Origin: Actinomadura oligospora ATCC 43269
GTDB lineage: Bacteria; Actinomycetota; Actinomycetes; Streptosporangiales; Streptosporangiaceae
Assembly: GCF_000518265.1 (NCBI RefSeq)
Contig: NZ_JADG01000010.1
Span: 1-64,000, forward strand
Reading direction: 5' to 3'
Length of the DNA stretch: 64,000 bases
Positions 49,520 to 58,895 of the stretch are shown in pieces. The position numbers and the translations under genes are program-made. Positions within the stretch are counted from its first letter, which is position 1, and every line of letters begins with the position of its first letter. The notes beneath the pieces were generated by a model. That model did no database searches. It was not told the origin of the DNA and was given only the letters and a program-made list of their open reading frames with translations.

Positions 49520-50047
49520 ATGTCGAGGTTGGAGTTCAGGGTCCACGAGCTGACCGTCGGGCAGCTCGCCGAGCGCAGCGGGGTCGCGGTCTCGGCCCTG
49601 CACTTCTACGAGTCCAAGGGGCTGATCACCAGCCGCCGGACGGCCGGCAACCAGCGCCGCTTCACCCGCGACGCGCTGCGCCGCGTCGCGTTCGTCAAGG
49701 TCGCCCAGCGCGTCGGCATCCCCCTGGACCGGATCCGCGAGGCCCTCGCGACCCTCCCCGAGGAGCGCACCCCCACCGTCGAGGACTGGGCCCGCCTGTC
49801 CGAGACCTGGCGCACGGAACTGGACGACCGCATCGCGCAACTCGAGAAACTGCGCGACGACCTCACCGACTGCATCGGCTGCGGCTGCCTGTCCTTCAAG
49901 ACCTGCGCCCTCGCCAACCCCTACGACCAGCTCGGCGACGAGGGTCCCGGCCCCCGCCGCCTCCTCGTCGAACGCCACCGCGACCGTCCCCGGCCCGGCG
50001 GCAAGGCCGCCACCGCCGCCACCAACCCCTGCGCCGACGCCTGCTGA
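49520..50047 (+). CDS. soxR: Redox-sensitive MerR-family regulator SoxR
   Basis: A 175-residue regulator. The MerR HTH starts LTVGQLAERSGVAVSALHFY; the [2Fe-2S] cluster ligands C118, C121, C123 and C129 are in CIGCGCLSFKTC. Dimeric SoxR responds to redox-active compounds such as phenazines or quinones in actinomycetes. The C-terminal tail (about 145-175) is Arg/Pro-rich with two extra Cys. No target gene is evident next to it. Confidence 0.93.
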   Translation: MSRLEFRVHELTVGQLAERSGVAVSALHFYESKGLITSRRTAGNQRRFTRDALRRVAFVKVAQRVGIPLDRIREALATLPEERTPTVEDWARLSETWRTELDDRIAQLEKLRDDLTDCIGCGCLSFKTCALANPYDQLGDEGPGPRRLLVERHRDRPRPGGKAATAATNPCADAC

Positions 50048-50107
50048 CCTGGACCGACGTCCGGTCGGCGGCGCCTGGCCCGCGGTGTCCGTCGTGGTGA
50101 CGTGCGG

Positions 50108-51145
50108 TCAGCGTCCGCAGCGGCGGCAGCCGGGACGGGTCAGGCGGTGGAAGGCGACGGCGGCGACGGCCATGCCGACGCCCCAGATCCAGTAGGCGGG
50201 CACGGCGACCCAGAAGAACGCCTCGGGGAGCCGGACGGGCCCGGAGCCCGAGTCGGGGAAGGGGTTCCGGCCGTGCAGCCGCTCGCTGATCATCTTGAGC
50301 AGCATCAGGCCGAAGTAGACGACGAGCCCGCCCGAGATCCCGGCGGCGGGCCACAGGACCAGCCTGCGCGGCACCGGACGGCCCGCCAGGACCGGGACCC
50401 AGCGCGGCCAGACGCGCCCCCAGGAGTGGACGAGCGCCATCGGCAGCAGGGTGCCGCCCAGCACGAACCCGATCTCGAACTCGATCGCCGTGGCGGAGTG
50501 GAGCGGTGAGGGGCCGAACCCGACGCAGTACTGCGCGACGATCCGTCCGAGGCAGCCCGCCATGGAGACATAGGCCGCCCAGAACGCCCAGCGCGGGACG
50601 CGGTCCAGCCGCCGGACCTCGCCGACGCGACCACAGCGGGCGCACCCGGCGCGCGTGCGGCGCTGGTGGGAGAGGGCCGCCAGGCCCAGCAGCACCCCAC
50701 TGGTCAGGCAGGCGGCGCGGCTCATCGCGCCGACGGGATAGAACCTGATGCCCAGGCCGGGTGCGAGCGCGCCGACGACGTCGAGCAAGAGCAGCGCCGA
50801 CGACGCCACCATCCCGAAACTCGCCGCCCAGGCGACCACGAGCAGCCCCCGCCGCCGAACCCTTACCCGTACCGCCGAGTGCGCGACCGCCGTCCGGAGT
50901 GTGGTGAGTGTGGTTGCGGCGATGGCCGCGACCGCGCACAGGGTGACGCCGCCCCAGCCGGTGAAGGCCACGAGGTCGGTGCCGACCGGGGACAGGTTCG
51001 CGGGCCGGTGCCCGAGGCTCCAGTAGACCTGGAGCAGGCCGTAGAGCGTCGCCGTGGCCGAGGCCGCCGGGGCGGTCCAGGTCGTCCACTTCGGGTCCCG
51101 GACGCGCCGGGCCTCGTCCTGCGGCGCTCCGCGCAATGTGATCAC
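50108..51145 (-). CDS. Polytopic membrane protein with cytosolic CxxC motifs
   Basis: A 345-residue protein with about seven hydrophobic spans (for example ATATLYGLLQVYWSLG, GGVTLCAVAAIAATTLTTL, GLLVVAWAASFGMVASSALL, FWVAVPAYWIWGVGMAVAAV). Two CxxC motifs, GCARCGRVGEVRR in a loop after the fourth span and GCRRCGR at the extreme C-terminus, suggest metal binding or thiol chemistry. I do not recognise a named family. It starts at ATG 51145 and stands alone. Confidence 0.75.
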   Translation of the reverse strand: MITLRGAPQDEARRVRDPKWTTWTAPAASATATLYGLLQVYWSLGHRPANLSPVGTDLVAFTGWGGVTLCAVAAIAATTLTTLRTAVAHSAVRVRVRRRGLLVVAWAASFGMVASSALLLLDVVGALAPGLGIRFYPVGAMSRAACLTSGVLLGLAALSHQRRTRAGCARCGRVGEVRRLDRVPRWAFWAAYVSMAGCLGRIVAQYCVGFGPSPLHSATAIEFEIGFVLGGTLLPMALVHSWGRVWPRWVPVLAGRPVPRRLVLWPAAGISGGLVVYFGLMLLKMISERLHGRNPFPDSGSGPVRLPEAFFWVAVPAYWIWGVGMAVAAVAFHRLTRPGCRRCGR

Positions 51146-51242
51146 GGGCGTGATCGTCGCGCGGCCGGGTCCCCGTCCACTTCCCCCGGCGGACGGAACC
51201 GCCTCCCCCGTGGGAGGGAGGCGGCCGTCCGGTGCCGGAGGG

Positions 51243-53648
51243 TCAGCGGACCCGGCGGCGGCTGCGGTCGTGGGGGTCCATGCGGCGCGGGGTGGGTTCG
51301 CGGCCCGCGGGCTGGGTGGGCGGTGTGGGCGCGGGCTCCTGGGTGATGTCGCGCTCGACGGCCTCCTTCTCCAGGTGGAACTCCTCGCCGTGGTGGCCGA
51401 GGACGAGTCCGGGGCCGTCCAGGAGCTCGTAGGTCGCGCTCTCGCCGGTGACGGTGACCTTGATCAGGTTCTCGCGGTAGCGCATCCGGAACGCCAGGCG
51501 GCTGATGCCGCCGGGGAGGCGCGGCGCGAACCGGAGGCTGCCACGGCTCGCGCGCATGCCGCCGAAGCCCGCGACCAGCGCCGTCCACGCGCCCGCGAGG
51601 GACGCGATGTGCAGGCCGTCGCGGGTGTTGCGGTTCAGGTCGTGCAGGTCCATCAGCGCGGTCTCGCCGAGGTAGTCGTGCGCGAGCTCCAGGTGCCCGC
51701 ACTCGGCGGCGACGACGGCCTGCGTCTGCGACGACAGCGACGAGTCCCGGACGGTCAGCGCCTCGTAGTAGGCGAAGTCGCGCGCCTTCTGCTCGGCCGT
51801 GAACATCTCCCCGCACAGGTGCAGCGCCAGCACCACGTCCGCCTGCTTGACGACCTGCTTCCGGTACAGGTCGAAGTACGGGACGTTCAGCAGCAGCGGG
51901 TACTGGTCGGGCTTGGTGGCGGCGAAGTCCCAGCGGGCGTGGTTGGTGAACCCGTCGCACTGGGGGTGGACGCCGAGCCGCTCGTCGTAGGGGATGCGCA
52001 TGCGGTCGGCCGCGTCCCGCCAGGACGCCGCCTCCTCGGTGGTGACGCCGAGCCGGTCGGAGACGTCCGGGTGGCGCATGGCGGTGTCGGCCGCCTCGAG
52101 CAGGTTCCGGCGCGCCATGAGGTTCGTGTAGACGTTGTTGTCCACGATGGCCGTGTACTCGTCCGGGCCGGTGACGCCGTCGATCCGGAACACGCCCTCG
52201 ACGTCGTGGTGGCCGAGGCCGCGCCACAGCCGCGCGGTCTCCACCAGGATCTCCAGCCCGACCTCGCGTTCGAACCGCTCGTCCCGCGTGGCGTCCAGGT
52301 ACCGGACGACCGCGTCCGCGATGTCCGCGTTGATGTGGAAAGCGGCGGTTCCCGCGGGCCAGTAGCCGGAGCATTCCTGGCCCCGGATCGTCCGCCACGG
52401 GAACGCGACGCCCGGCAGGCCGAGCTGTCCCGCGCGTTCCTTGGCGAGCGGCATCGTCATGTGCCGCCAGCCGAGCGCGTCGGCGACCGCGTCCGGGTAG
52501 GTGTAGGTGAGGACGGGCATGACGAACGTCTCGGTGTCCCAGAACGAGTGCCCGTCGTAGCCGGGGCCGGTGAGGCCCTTCGCGGGGATCATCCGGCGCT
52601 CGGCGCGCGCGCCCGCCTGGAGGATGTGGAACAGCGCGAACCGGACGGCCTGCTGGACCTCCGCGTCACCGTCGACCTCGACGTCCGCGCCCTCCCAGAA
52701 GTCGTCCAGGAACTCCCGGTGCTCCTTCAGCAGCCCCTCCCAGCCCGTCTGCCGGGCCGCCGCGAGCGCCCCGACGACCTGGTCGTTCAGCGCCGACCGC
52801 GACCGCTGGCTGGACCACCCGTACGCCATGTACTTGACGATCCGCAGCCGCTCGCCGGGCTTGAGCCGGGTCGCGACGGTGAGGCGCCCGATGTCGGGCA
52901 GGCTCTCCAGGGCGTGGTCGGCGGCGTCCGGGCAGGTGACCTCGTGGGACATCCCGGCCGCCATCCGCAGCTCGCTCTCCCGGGTCCGGTGCACCAGGAC
53001 GACCCGGTGCCCGTTGGACATGTGGTCCTCCGACACCAGCGGCTGCTCGAGCATCGCGCTGGTGCGGGGGTCCTTGCCGAGGTCGGGCAGCGCCTCGTTC
53101 GCGACGAGCTCGCTCTGCAGGACGACCCGGACCGGGTCGTCCACCGCCTCGACCTCGTAGCAGATCGCGGCGACCGCGCGTTGCGTCAGCGACACGATCC
53201 GGGTCGAGGTGACCTTGACGCGGCGGCCCGCCGGGGACGTCCACTCCACGTCCCGGGACAGCGTCCCGGCGCGCAGGTCGAGGACTCTTTCGTGGAAGTG
53301 GACCCGCCCGTACCGGACGTCGAACGGCTCGTCGTCCACCAGCAGGCGGATGACCTTCCCGTTCGTCACGTTGATCACGGTCTGCCCGGTCTCCGGCACG
53401 CCGTAGGCGGCCTCGGCCTGCGGCAGCGGACGCCGCTCGTAGAACGAGTTCAGGTAGGTGCCGGGCAGGCCGTGCGGCTCGCCCTCGTCCAGGTTGCCGC
53501 GCAGGCCGACGTGGCCGTTGGACAGCGAGAACACCGACTCGCTCTGGGCCAGCCGGTCCAGGCGCAGCTCGGGCTCGCGCACGCACCAGGGCTCGACCAG
53601 GAACTGCGCGTGCTGGGCGCTCGAGGCGCGGGTGTCCGACTCGGTCAC
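51243..53648 (-). CDS. Glycoside hydrolase family 65 phosphorylase (trehalose/maltose/kojibiose type)
   Basis: An 801-residue GH65 enzyme. The N-terminal beta-sandwich has LSNGHVGLRGNLDEGEPHG; the (alpha/alpha)6 barrel has GHSFWDTETFVMPVLTYTYP and the general acid E497 in DGVTGPDEYTAIVDNNVYTN. Such phosphorylases split alpha-disaccharides with phosphate to give beta-glucose 1-phosphate. The last ~35 residues are Pro/Arg-rich. GTG 53648 overlaps the stop of the upstream HAD gene (GTGA), whose product would convert beta-glucose 1-phosphate to glucose 6-phosphate. Which disaccharide is used cannot be read from sequence. Confidence 0.92.
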   Translation of the reverse strand: MTESDTRASSAQHAQFLVEPWCVREPELRLDRLAQSESVFSLSNGHVGLRGNLDEGEPHGLPGTYLNSFYERRPLPQAEAAYGVPETGQTVINVTNGKVIRLLVDDEPFDVRYGRVHFHERVLDLRAGTLSRDVEWTSPAGRRVKVTSTRIVSLTQRAVAAICYEVEAVDDPVRVVLQSELVANEALPDLGKDPRTSAMLEQPLVSEDHMSNGHRVVLVHRTRESELRMAAGMSHEVTCPDAADHALESLPDIGRLTVATRLKPGERLRIVKYMAYGWSSQRSRSALNDQVVGALAAARQTGWEGLLKEHREFLDDFWEGADVEVDGDAEVQQAVRFALFHILQAGARAERRMIPAKGLTGPGYDGHSFWDTETFVMPVLTYTYPDAVADALGWRHMTMPLAKERAGQLGLPGVAFPWRTIRGQECSGYWPAGTAAFHINADIADAVVRYLDATRDERFEREVGLEILVETARLWRGLGHHDVEGVFRIDGVTGPDEYTAIVDNNVYTNLMARRNLLEAADTAMRHPDVSDRLGVTTEEAASWRDAADRMRIPYDERLGVHPQCDGFTNHARWDFAATKPDQYPLLLNVPYFDLYRKQVVKQADVVLALHLCGEMFTAEQKARDFAYYEALTVRDSSLSSQTQAVVAAECGHLELAHDYLGETALMDLHDLNRNTRDGLHIASLAGAWTALVAGFGGMRASRGSLRFAPRLPGGISRLAFRMRYRENLIKVTVTGESATYELLDGPGLVLGHHGEEFHLEKEAVERDITQEPAPTPPTQPAGREPTPRRMDPHDRSRRRVR

Positions 53649-54532
53649 TGGTCCTCCTCGGGAGCGCCGGTCTCGCGAGCGCCGGACGTGGGAGCGCCGG
53701 GCCGGGGAGCGCCGGGCTTGGGGGCGCCGGGCTTGGGGGCGTCGGCCTTGGGAAGGCCGGGCCTGAGCGGGGCGGGTTCGGGCAGGTCGGGCTTGAGGAG
53801 GTCGGACAGGTCGTCCACGACGACGTCCGCGCCGTGCTCGCGCAGGCCCGCGGCGTGCTCGGCGTCCAGCCGGTTGACCCCGACGACGTAGGCGAAACCG
53901 CCGCGGTGCCCGGCCTCGACGCCGGCCAGCGCGTCCTCGAACACGACCGCGCGGGCGGCGGGGACGCCCACCGCCTCGGCCCCGGCGAGGAAGGTGTCCG
54001 GCGCGGGCTTGCCCGGCAGCTTGCGCTCGGCCGCGACGACGCCGTCCACGCGCGCGTCGAACAGGTCGGTGATGCCCACGACGCGCAGCACCTGCGCGGT
54101 GTTGGCGCTGGACGACACCACGGCCGTCCTCAGCCCGGCGGCGCGGGCCGCGCGGACGAAGTCGACCGATCCCGGGAACACCTTGACGCCGTCCTCCTCG
54201 ATGATCTTGAGGACGAGCCGGTTCTTGCGGTTGCCGAGCCCGCGGACGGTCTCGGCGCTCGGCGGGTCGTCCGGGGAGCCCTCGGGCAGGTGGATGCCGC
54301 GCGACTCCAGGAACGAGCGGGTGCCGTCCTCGCGCTTCTTGCCGTCCACGTACGGGCCGTAGTCGCTCCGGACGTCGAACGGGACGAACGGTTCACCGTG
54401 CCGCAGGGCCCACTCCTTCAGGAACTCGTCGAACATCCGCTTCCACGCCGCCGCGTGCACGGCGGCCGTCGCGGTCAGTACTCCGTCGAGGTCGAAAAGG
54501 CACGCTTCGACCCCCTCCGGCAGTCCCAGCAA
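53645..54532 (-). CDS. Beta-phosphoglucomutase family HAD hydrolase
   Basis: A 295-residue HAD-IA protein. Motif I is ACLFDLDGVLT with nucleophile and acid Asp; motif II SSS is in TAVVSSSANTAQ; the lysine motif KPAPDTFL and motif IV VVFEDALAGVEAG are present. It should turn beta-glucose 1-phosphate to glucose 6-phosphate, completing the pathway of the coupled GH65 enzyme. The C-terminal ~45 residues are a Pro/Gly/Ala tail of repeats (PKPGAPKPGAPRPGAP) not needed for the fold. Start: TTG 54532 with GGGGA upstream is the best fit to the domain, but is uncertain. Confidence 0.85.
   Translation of the reverse strand: MLGLPEGVEACLFDLDGVLTATAAVHAAAWKRMFDEFLKEWALRHGEPFVPFDVRSDYGPYVDGKKREDGTRSFLESRGIHLPEGSPDDPPSAETVRGLGNRKNRLVLKIIEEDGVKVFPGSVDFVRAARAAGLRTAVVSSSANTAQVLRVVGITDLFDARVDGVVAAERKLPGKPAPDTFLAGAEAVGVPAARAVVFEDALAGVEAGHRGGFAYVVGVNRLDAEHAAGLREHGADVVVDDLSDLLKPDLPEPAPLRPGLPKADAPKPGAPKPGAPRPGAPTSGARETGAPEEDQ
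53660..53765 (-). repeat. 15-bp repeats coding the Pro-Gly-Ala tail
   Basis: The unit GGAGCGCCGGGCTTG and close variants recur about seven times at the 3' end of the HAD gene, coding for KPGAP-type pentads. Such tracts change length easily. Confidence 0.7.
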
Positions 54533-54628
54533 TGTTTCCCCTAAGTCGTAGGCTTCGTGATCGGCGCCTTCCCCGTGGCCAAGTACATACCCGGAACAAG
54601 GGCCTTCGCCGCCCGGTTGCCCGAACAG

Positions 54629-54645
54629 ACGGGTACTACACCCGT
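54629..54645. promoter_or_regulatory. Palindrome between the divergent gnd and GH65/HAD genes
   Basis: ACGGGT-ACTAC-ACCCGT, perfect 6-bp arms, in the 145-bp gap between the two transcription units, 33 bp ahead of the gnd start. It is a candidate operator for sugar-phosphate control of one or both. Confidence 0.45.
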
Positions 54646-54677
54646 TGGGGATGCTGACGACGAGTGAGGAAAACCAA

Positions 54678-56117
54678 GTGACAAGCACTCAGAAGGCGAA
54701 CATCGGCGTCACCGGGCTGGCCGTGATGGGCCGCAACCTGGCAAGGAACCTGGCCCGTCACGGTTACACCGTCGCGGTGCACAACCGGACCGAGGCCCGG
54801 ACGAAGGCCCTGGTCGAGGAGTTCGGCGACGAGGGGACGTTCCTGCCCGCCGAGACGGCCGGCCGGTTCGTCGCGTCCCTCGAGCGTCCCCGGCGCGTGG
54901 TCGTCATGGTGAAGGCGGGCGCGCCCACCGACGCGGTGATCGAGGAGTTCGCCTCCCTCCTGGAACCGGGCGACATCATCGTGGACGGCGGCAACGCGCA
55001 CTTCCTCGACACCCGCCGCCGCGAGGCCGCGCTCCGCGAACGCGGCATCCACTTCGTCGGGACGGGCGTGTCCGGCGGCGAGGAGGGCGCGCTGAACGGC
55101 CCGAGCATCATGCCGGGCGGGTCCGCCGAGTCCTGGGAGGCCCTGCGTCCCCTGTTCGAGTCCATCGCCGCGCAGGTGGACGGCGACCCCTGCACCACCC
55201 ACATCGGGCCGGACGGCGCGGGCCATTTCGTCAAGATGGTGCACAACGGCATCGAGTACGCCGACATGCAGCTCATCGCCGAGTCCTACGACCTGCTCCG
55301 GCACGCGGGCGGCTTCGAGCCCGCCGAGCTCGCCGGGATCTTCCGCGCCTGGAACGGCGGACGCCTCGACTCCTACCTGATCGAGATCACCGCCGACATC
55401 CTCGCGCACACCGACCCGGAGACGGGCCGTCCGTTCGTGGACGTCGTCCTCGACCAGGCCGAGCAGAAGGGCACCGGCCGCTGGACCGTCCAGACCGCCC
55501 TCGACCTCGGGACCCCGGTCAACGGCATCGCCGAGGCCGTCTTCGCCCGCTCGACCTCCGGCCACGCCGGCCTGCGGAAGGCCGCCCGCGCCCTGCCCGG
55601 CCCGTCCCGCACCCCGGTCGCCGACCGCGACGCCTTCGCCGACAAGGTCGAGAAGGCCCTCTACGCGTCCAAGATCGTCGCCTACGCGCAGGGCTTCCAC
55701 CAGATCCAGGCGGGCAGCGCCGAGTACGGCTGGGACATCGACCTCGGCGCGACCGCCGCCATCTGGCGCGGCGGCTGCATCATCCGAGCGAAGTTCCTCG
55801 ACCGCATCCGCGCCGCCTACGCCGCCGACCCCGGCACCCCGACCCTCCTCACCACGCCCGACTTCGCCGAGGCCCTGGCCGACGCCCAGGACGCCTGGCG
55901 CGAGGTGGTCGCCACGGCCGTCCGCGAGGGAATCCCGGTGCCCGGCTTCGCGGCGGCCCTGGCCTACTACGACTCGCTCCGGGCGGCCCGCCTGCCCGCC
56001 GCCCTGATCCAGTCCCAACGCGACTACTTCGGCGCGCACACCTACCACCGCACCGACAGGGACGGCACCTTCCACACCCTCTGGGCGGACACCCCGCGCA
56101 AGGAGATCACGGCCTGA
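54678..56117 (+). CDS. gnd: 6-phosphogluconate dehydrogenase, NADP-type decarboxylating
   Basis: A 479-residue enzyme of the pentose phosphate pathway. The NADP fold starts IGVTGLAVMGRNLARNLARH with the basic NRTEARTK after the second strand; IIVDGGNAHFLDTRRREAAL and GTGVSGGEEGALNGPSIMPG are family signatures; the catalytic Lys is in GHFVKMVHNGIEYADMQLI. GTG 54678 follows GAGGA at 7 nt; ATG 54651 in frame is less likely. A terminator lies 22 bp after the stop. Confidence 0.96.
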   Translation: MTSTQKANIGVTGLAVMGRNLARNLARHGYTVAVHNRTEARTKALVEEFGDEGTFLPAETAGRFVASLERPRRVVVMVKAGAPTDAVIEEFASLLEPGDIIVDGGNAHFLDTRRREAALRERGIHFVGTGVSGGEEGALNGPSIMPGGSAESWEALRPLFESIAAQVDGDPCTTHIGPDGAGHFVKMVHNGIEYADMQLIAESYDLLRHAGGFEPAELAGIFRAWNGGRLDSYLIEITADILAHTDPETGRPFVDVVLDQAEQKGTGRWTVQTALDLGTPVNGIAEAVFARSTSGHAGLRKAARALPGPSRTPVADRDAFADKVEKALYASKIVAYAQGFHQIQAGSAEYGWDIDLGATAAIWRGGCIIRAKFLDRIRAAYAADPGTPTLLTTPDFAEALADAQDAWREVVATAVREGIPVPGFAAALAYYDSLRAARLPAALIQSQRDYFGAHTYHRTDRDGTFHTLWADTPRKEITA

Positions 56118-56139
56118 ACCCTGCCGGACGTCCGCGACG

Positions 56140-56161
56140 GCCCCTGCCTCTGGGCAGGGGC
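56140..56161 (+). terminator. Terminator of gnd
   Basis: GCCCCTGCC, loop TCTG, GGCAGGGGC: perfect 9-bp stem, 22 bp after the gnd stop. Confidence 0.8.
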
Positions 56162-56387
56162 TACCTGTCCCGCACGGCAGGATGCGGGCCGGGAGGCCCT
56201 GCCGGTGGCACAGCGCTCCGACCGGCTGCTCTGTCAGAAGGCGCTGACATGACGCTAACTCTGAGTGTCGGGACGACCAATGGAAATGCGCCGGGCCGGG
56301 CCCGAAGGGGCTTTGCGCCGGGGACGAAGGGCGCATCGGGACGGTGATTTGGCGTGGGCAGTGCGTGGGGAAGGGCAGGATGGTCGT

Positions 56388-58895
56388 GTGAACCTTCTCG
56401 ACCAGTTGCCCTCCGGAAACGACGCCGATGCCGACAGCCTCTTCGAGGCGTTCGAAAGATGGGTGTCGGGCCGGGGGATCACGCTGTACCCGGCGCAGGA
56501 GGAGGCGCTGATCGAGGTGGTCTCCGGGAACAACGTGATCCTGGCCACCCCGACCGGGTCGGGGAAGTCGCTGGTGGCGGCCGGGGCCCTGTTCGCCGGG
56601 CTCGGCCGCGACCAGGTGGGGTTCTACACCGCGCCGATCAAGGCGCTGGTGTCGGAGAAGTTCTTCGACCTGGTGGAGATGTTCGGACGCGAGAACGTCG
56701 GGATGATGACCGGGGACGCCTCGGTCAACCCGGACGCCCCGATCATCTGCTGCACCGCCGAGGTGCTCGCCAACATGGCGCTGCGGGACGGCCGGGACGC
56801 CGACATCGGCGTGGTCGTCATGGACGAGTTCCACTTCTACGCCGAGCCCGAGCGGGGCTGGGCCTGGCAGGTGCCGATCCTGGAACTGCCGCAGGCGCAG
56901 TTCCTGCTGATGTCGGCCACGCTCGGCGACGTCGACTTCCTGCGCGCCGACCTGGCCCGCCGGACGGGCCGGACGACCGCGCTGGTCACCTCGTCCGAGC
57001 GGCCCGTCCCGCTGAAGTACGAGTACCGGCTCACGCCGCTGCACGAGACCATCGAGCAGCTTCTCGGCGAGCAGAAGGCCCCGATCTACCTGGTCCACTT
57101 CACCCAGGCGGCGGCGGTCGAGCGGGCGCAGTCCCTGATGAGCATCAACGTCTGCACCAAGGAGGAGAAGGCGAAGATCGCCGAGCTGATCGGCAACTTC
57201 CGCTTCACCACGCGGTTCGGGCGGAACCTGTCCCGGTTCGTCCGGCACGGGATCGGCGTGCACCACGCCGGGATGCTGCCGAAGTACCGGCGGCTGGTCG
57301 AGCGGCTGGCGCAGGCGGGCCTGCTCAAGGTCATCTGCGGGACCGACACGCTCGGCGTCGGGGTGAACGTCCCGATCCGGACGGTCGTGTTCACCGCGCT
57401 CAGCAAGTACGACGGGCACCGGGTCCGGCGGCTGCGGGCCCGCGAGTTCCACCAGATCGCCGGACGCGCCGGACGCGCCGGGTACGACACCATCGGCTAC
57501 GTCGTCGCGCAGGCCCCCGAGCACGTGGTGGAGAACGAGAAGGCCCTGGCCAAGGCCGGGGACGACCCGAAGAAGCGCCGCAAGGTCCAGCGGAAGAAGC
57601 CGCCGGAGGGCTTCGTCGGCTGGGACGAGGAGACCTTCGCCAAGCTCCAGCAGGCCGAGCCGGAGCGGCTGACGTCCCGGTTCCAGGTCAGCCACGCGAT
57701 GCTGCTGTCGGTGATCGGCCGTCCGGGCAACGCGTTCCAGGCGATGAAGAGCCTGCTCACCGACAACCACGAGGACCGCGCGTCCCAGCGGCGGCACATC
57801 TCCCGCGCCATCGCGATCTACCGGTCGCTGCTGGCCGGGGGCGTGGTCGAGGCCCTGGACGAGCCGGACGAGCAGGGCCGCTACGCGCGGATCGCCGTCG
57901 ACCTGCAGGAGGACTTCGCCCTCAACCAGCCGCTGTCGGCGTTCGCGCTGGCCGCGTTCGAGATCCTCGACCCGGGCTCCCCGACGTACGCGCTGGACGT
58001 CCTGTCGGTGATCGAGTCCACCCTGGACGACCCGCGCCAGGTGCTCGCCGCGCAGGAGAACAAGGCGCGCGGCGAGGCCGTCCAGGAGATGAAGAACGAG
58101 GGCATCGAGTACGAGGAGCGGATGGAGCTGCTCCAGGAGGTCAGCTACCCCAAGCCCCTCGAGGAGCAGCTGGAGGCCGCCTACGAGGTGTACCGGGCGG
58201 GCCACCCGTGGGTCGGCGACCACCCGCTCAGCCCGAAGTCGATCGTCCGGGACATGTACGAGCGGGCGATGACCTTCACCGAGTACATCGGCCACTACGA
58301 CCTGGCGCGCACGGAGGGGCTGCTGCTGCGGTACCTGTCCGGCGGGTACAAGGCGCTCCAGCAGACCGTCCCCGAGTCGATCAAGAACGACGACCTGATC
58401 GACCTGATCGAGTGGCTGGGCGAGCTGGTCCGCCAGGTCGACTCCAGCCTGCTGGACGAGTGGGAGCAGCTCGCCAACCCGTCCGACGACGACCTCGCGG
58501 TCGCCTTCGAGGAGCGCGTCACCCGCGTCACCGCCAACGCGCGCGCGTTCCGCGTGCTGGTCCGCAACGCGATGTTCCGGCGCGTGGAGCTGGCCGCGCT
58601 CGAGCGGTACGCCGAACTCGGCGACCTCGACCCCGACTTCGGCGCGGACGCCTGGGCGGACGCCATGGACGACTACTTCGAGGAGCACGAGGAGCTGCTG
58701 ACCGGCCCGAACGCCCGCGGCCCCAAGCTGCTCCAGATCGAGGAGGTCCCGGAGGACGAGCTGTGGCGCGTCCGCCAGGCCTTCGACGACCCCGAGGGCC
58801 ACCACGACTGGGGCATCAGCGCCGAGGTCGACCTCGCCGGATCGGACCAGGCAGGCGAAGCCGTCATCCGCGTCACCGCCGTCGACCGCCTCTAA
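56388..58895 (+). CDS. DEAD/DEAH-box helicase with DUF3516 C-terminus
   Basis: An 835-residue superfamily-2 helicase related to Ski2/Mtr4-like proteins. Motif I is ATPTGSGKSLVAAG (53-61), the DExH box VVVMDEFHFYAEPE, motif III LLMSATLGD, motif VI FHQIAGRAGRAGYD. The long C-terminal part (about 400-835) is the DUF3516 region common in actinobacteria, with a basic patch KKRRKVQRKK. It may unwind RNA or structured DNA; no partner is encoded nearby. GTG 56388 has a -10-like CAGGAT 6 nt upstream and may be leaderless; longer upstream frame has no conservation. Confidence 0.9.
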   Translation: MNLLDQLPSGNDADADSLFEAFERWVSGRGITLYPAQEEALIEVVSGNNVILATPTGSGKSLVAAGALFAGLGRDQVGFYTAPIKALVSEKFFDLVEMFGRENVGMMTGDASVNPDAPIICCTAEVLANMALRDGRDADIGVVVMDEFHFYAEPERGWAWQVPILELPQAQFLLMSATLGDVDFLRADLARRTGRTTALVTSSERPVPLKYEYRLTPLHETIEQLLGEQKAPIYLVHFTQAAAVERAQSLMSINVCTKEEKAKIAELIGNFRFTTRFGRNLSRFVRHGIGVHHAGMLPKYRRLVERLAQAGLLKVICGTDTLGVGVNVPIRTVVFTALSKYDGHRVRRLRAREFHQIAGRAGRAGYDTIGYVVAQAPEHVVENEKALAKAGDDPKKRRKVQRKKPPEGFVGWDEETFAKLQQAEPERLTSRFQVSHAMLLSVIGRPGNAFQAMKSLLTDNHEDRASQRRHISRAIAIYRSLLAGGVVEALDEPDEQGRYARIAVDLQEDFALNQPLSAFALAAFEILDPGSPTYALDVLSVIESTLDDPRQVLAAQENKARGEAVQEMKNEGIEYEERMELLQEVSYPKPLEEQLEAAYEVYRAGHPWVGDHPLSPKSIVRDMYERAMTFTEYIGHYDLARTEGLLLRYLSGGYKALQQTVPESIKNDDLIDLIEWLGELVRQVDSSLLDEWEQLANPSDDDLAVAFEERVTRVTANARAFRVLVRNAMFRRVELAALERYAELGDLDPDFGADAWADAMDDYFEEHEELLTGPNARGPKLLQIEEVPEDELWRVRQAFDDPEGHHDWGISAEVDLAGSDQAGEAVIRVTAVDRL

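Noticed and set aside
49400..49520. SoxR-binding soxbox before soxR
   Set aside because: The short repeats there lack the CCTCAAG-N4-CTTGAGG pattern.
54636..58805. Open frame of nearly 1,400 codons on the minus strand across gnd and the helicase
   Set aside because: Composition (Val/Leu/Arg/Asp-rich without fold) and position antisense to two well-supported genes mark it as a GC-bias artefact.
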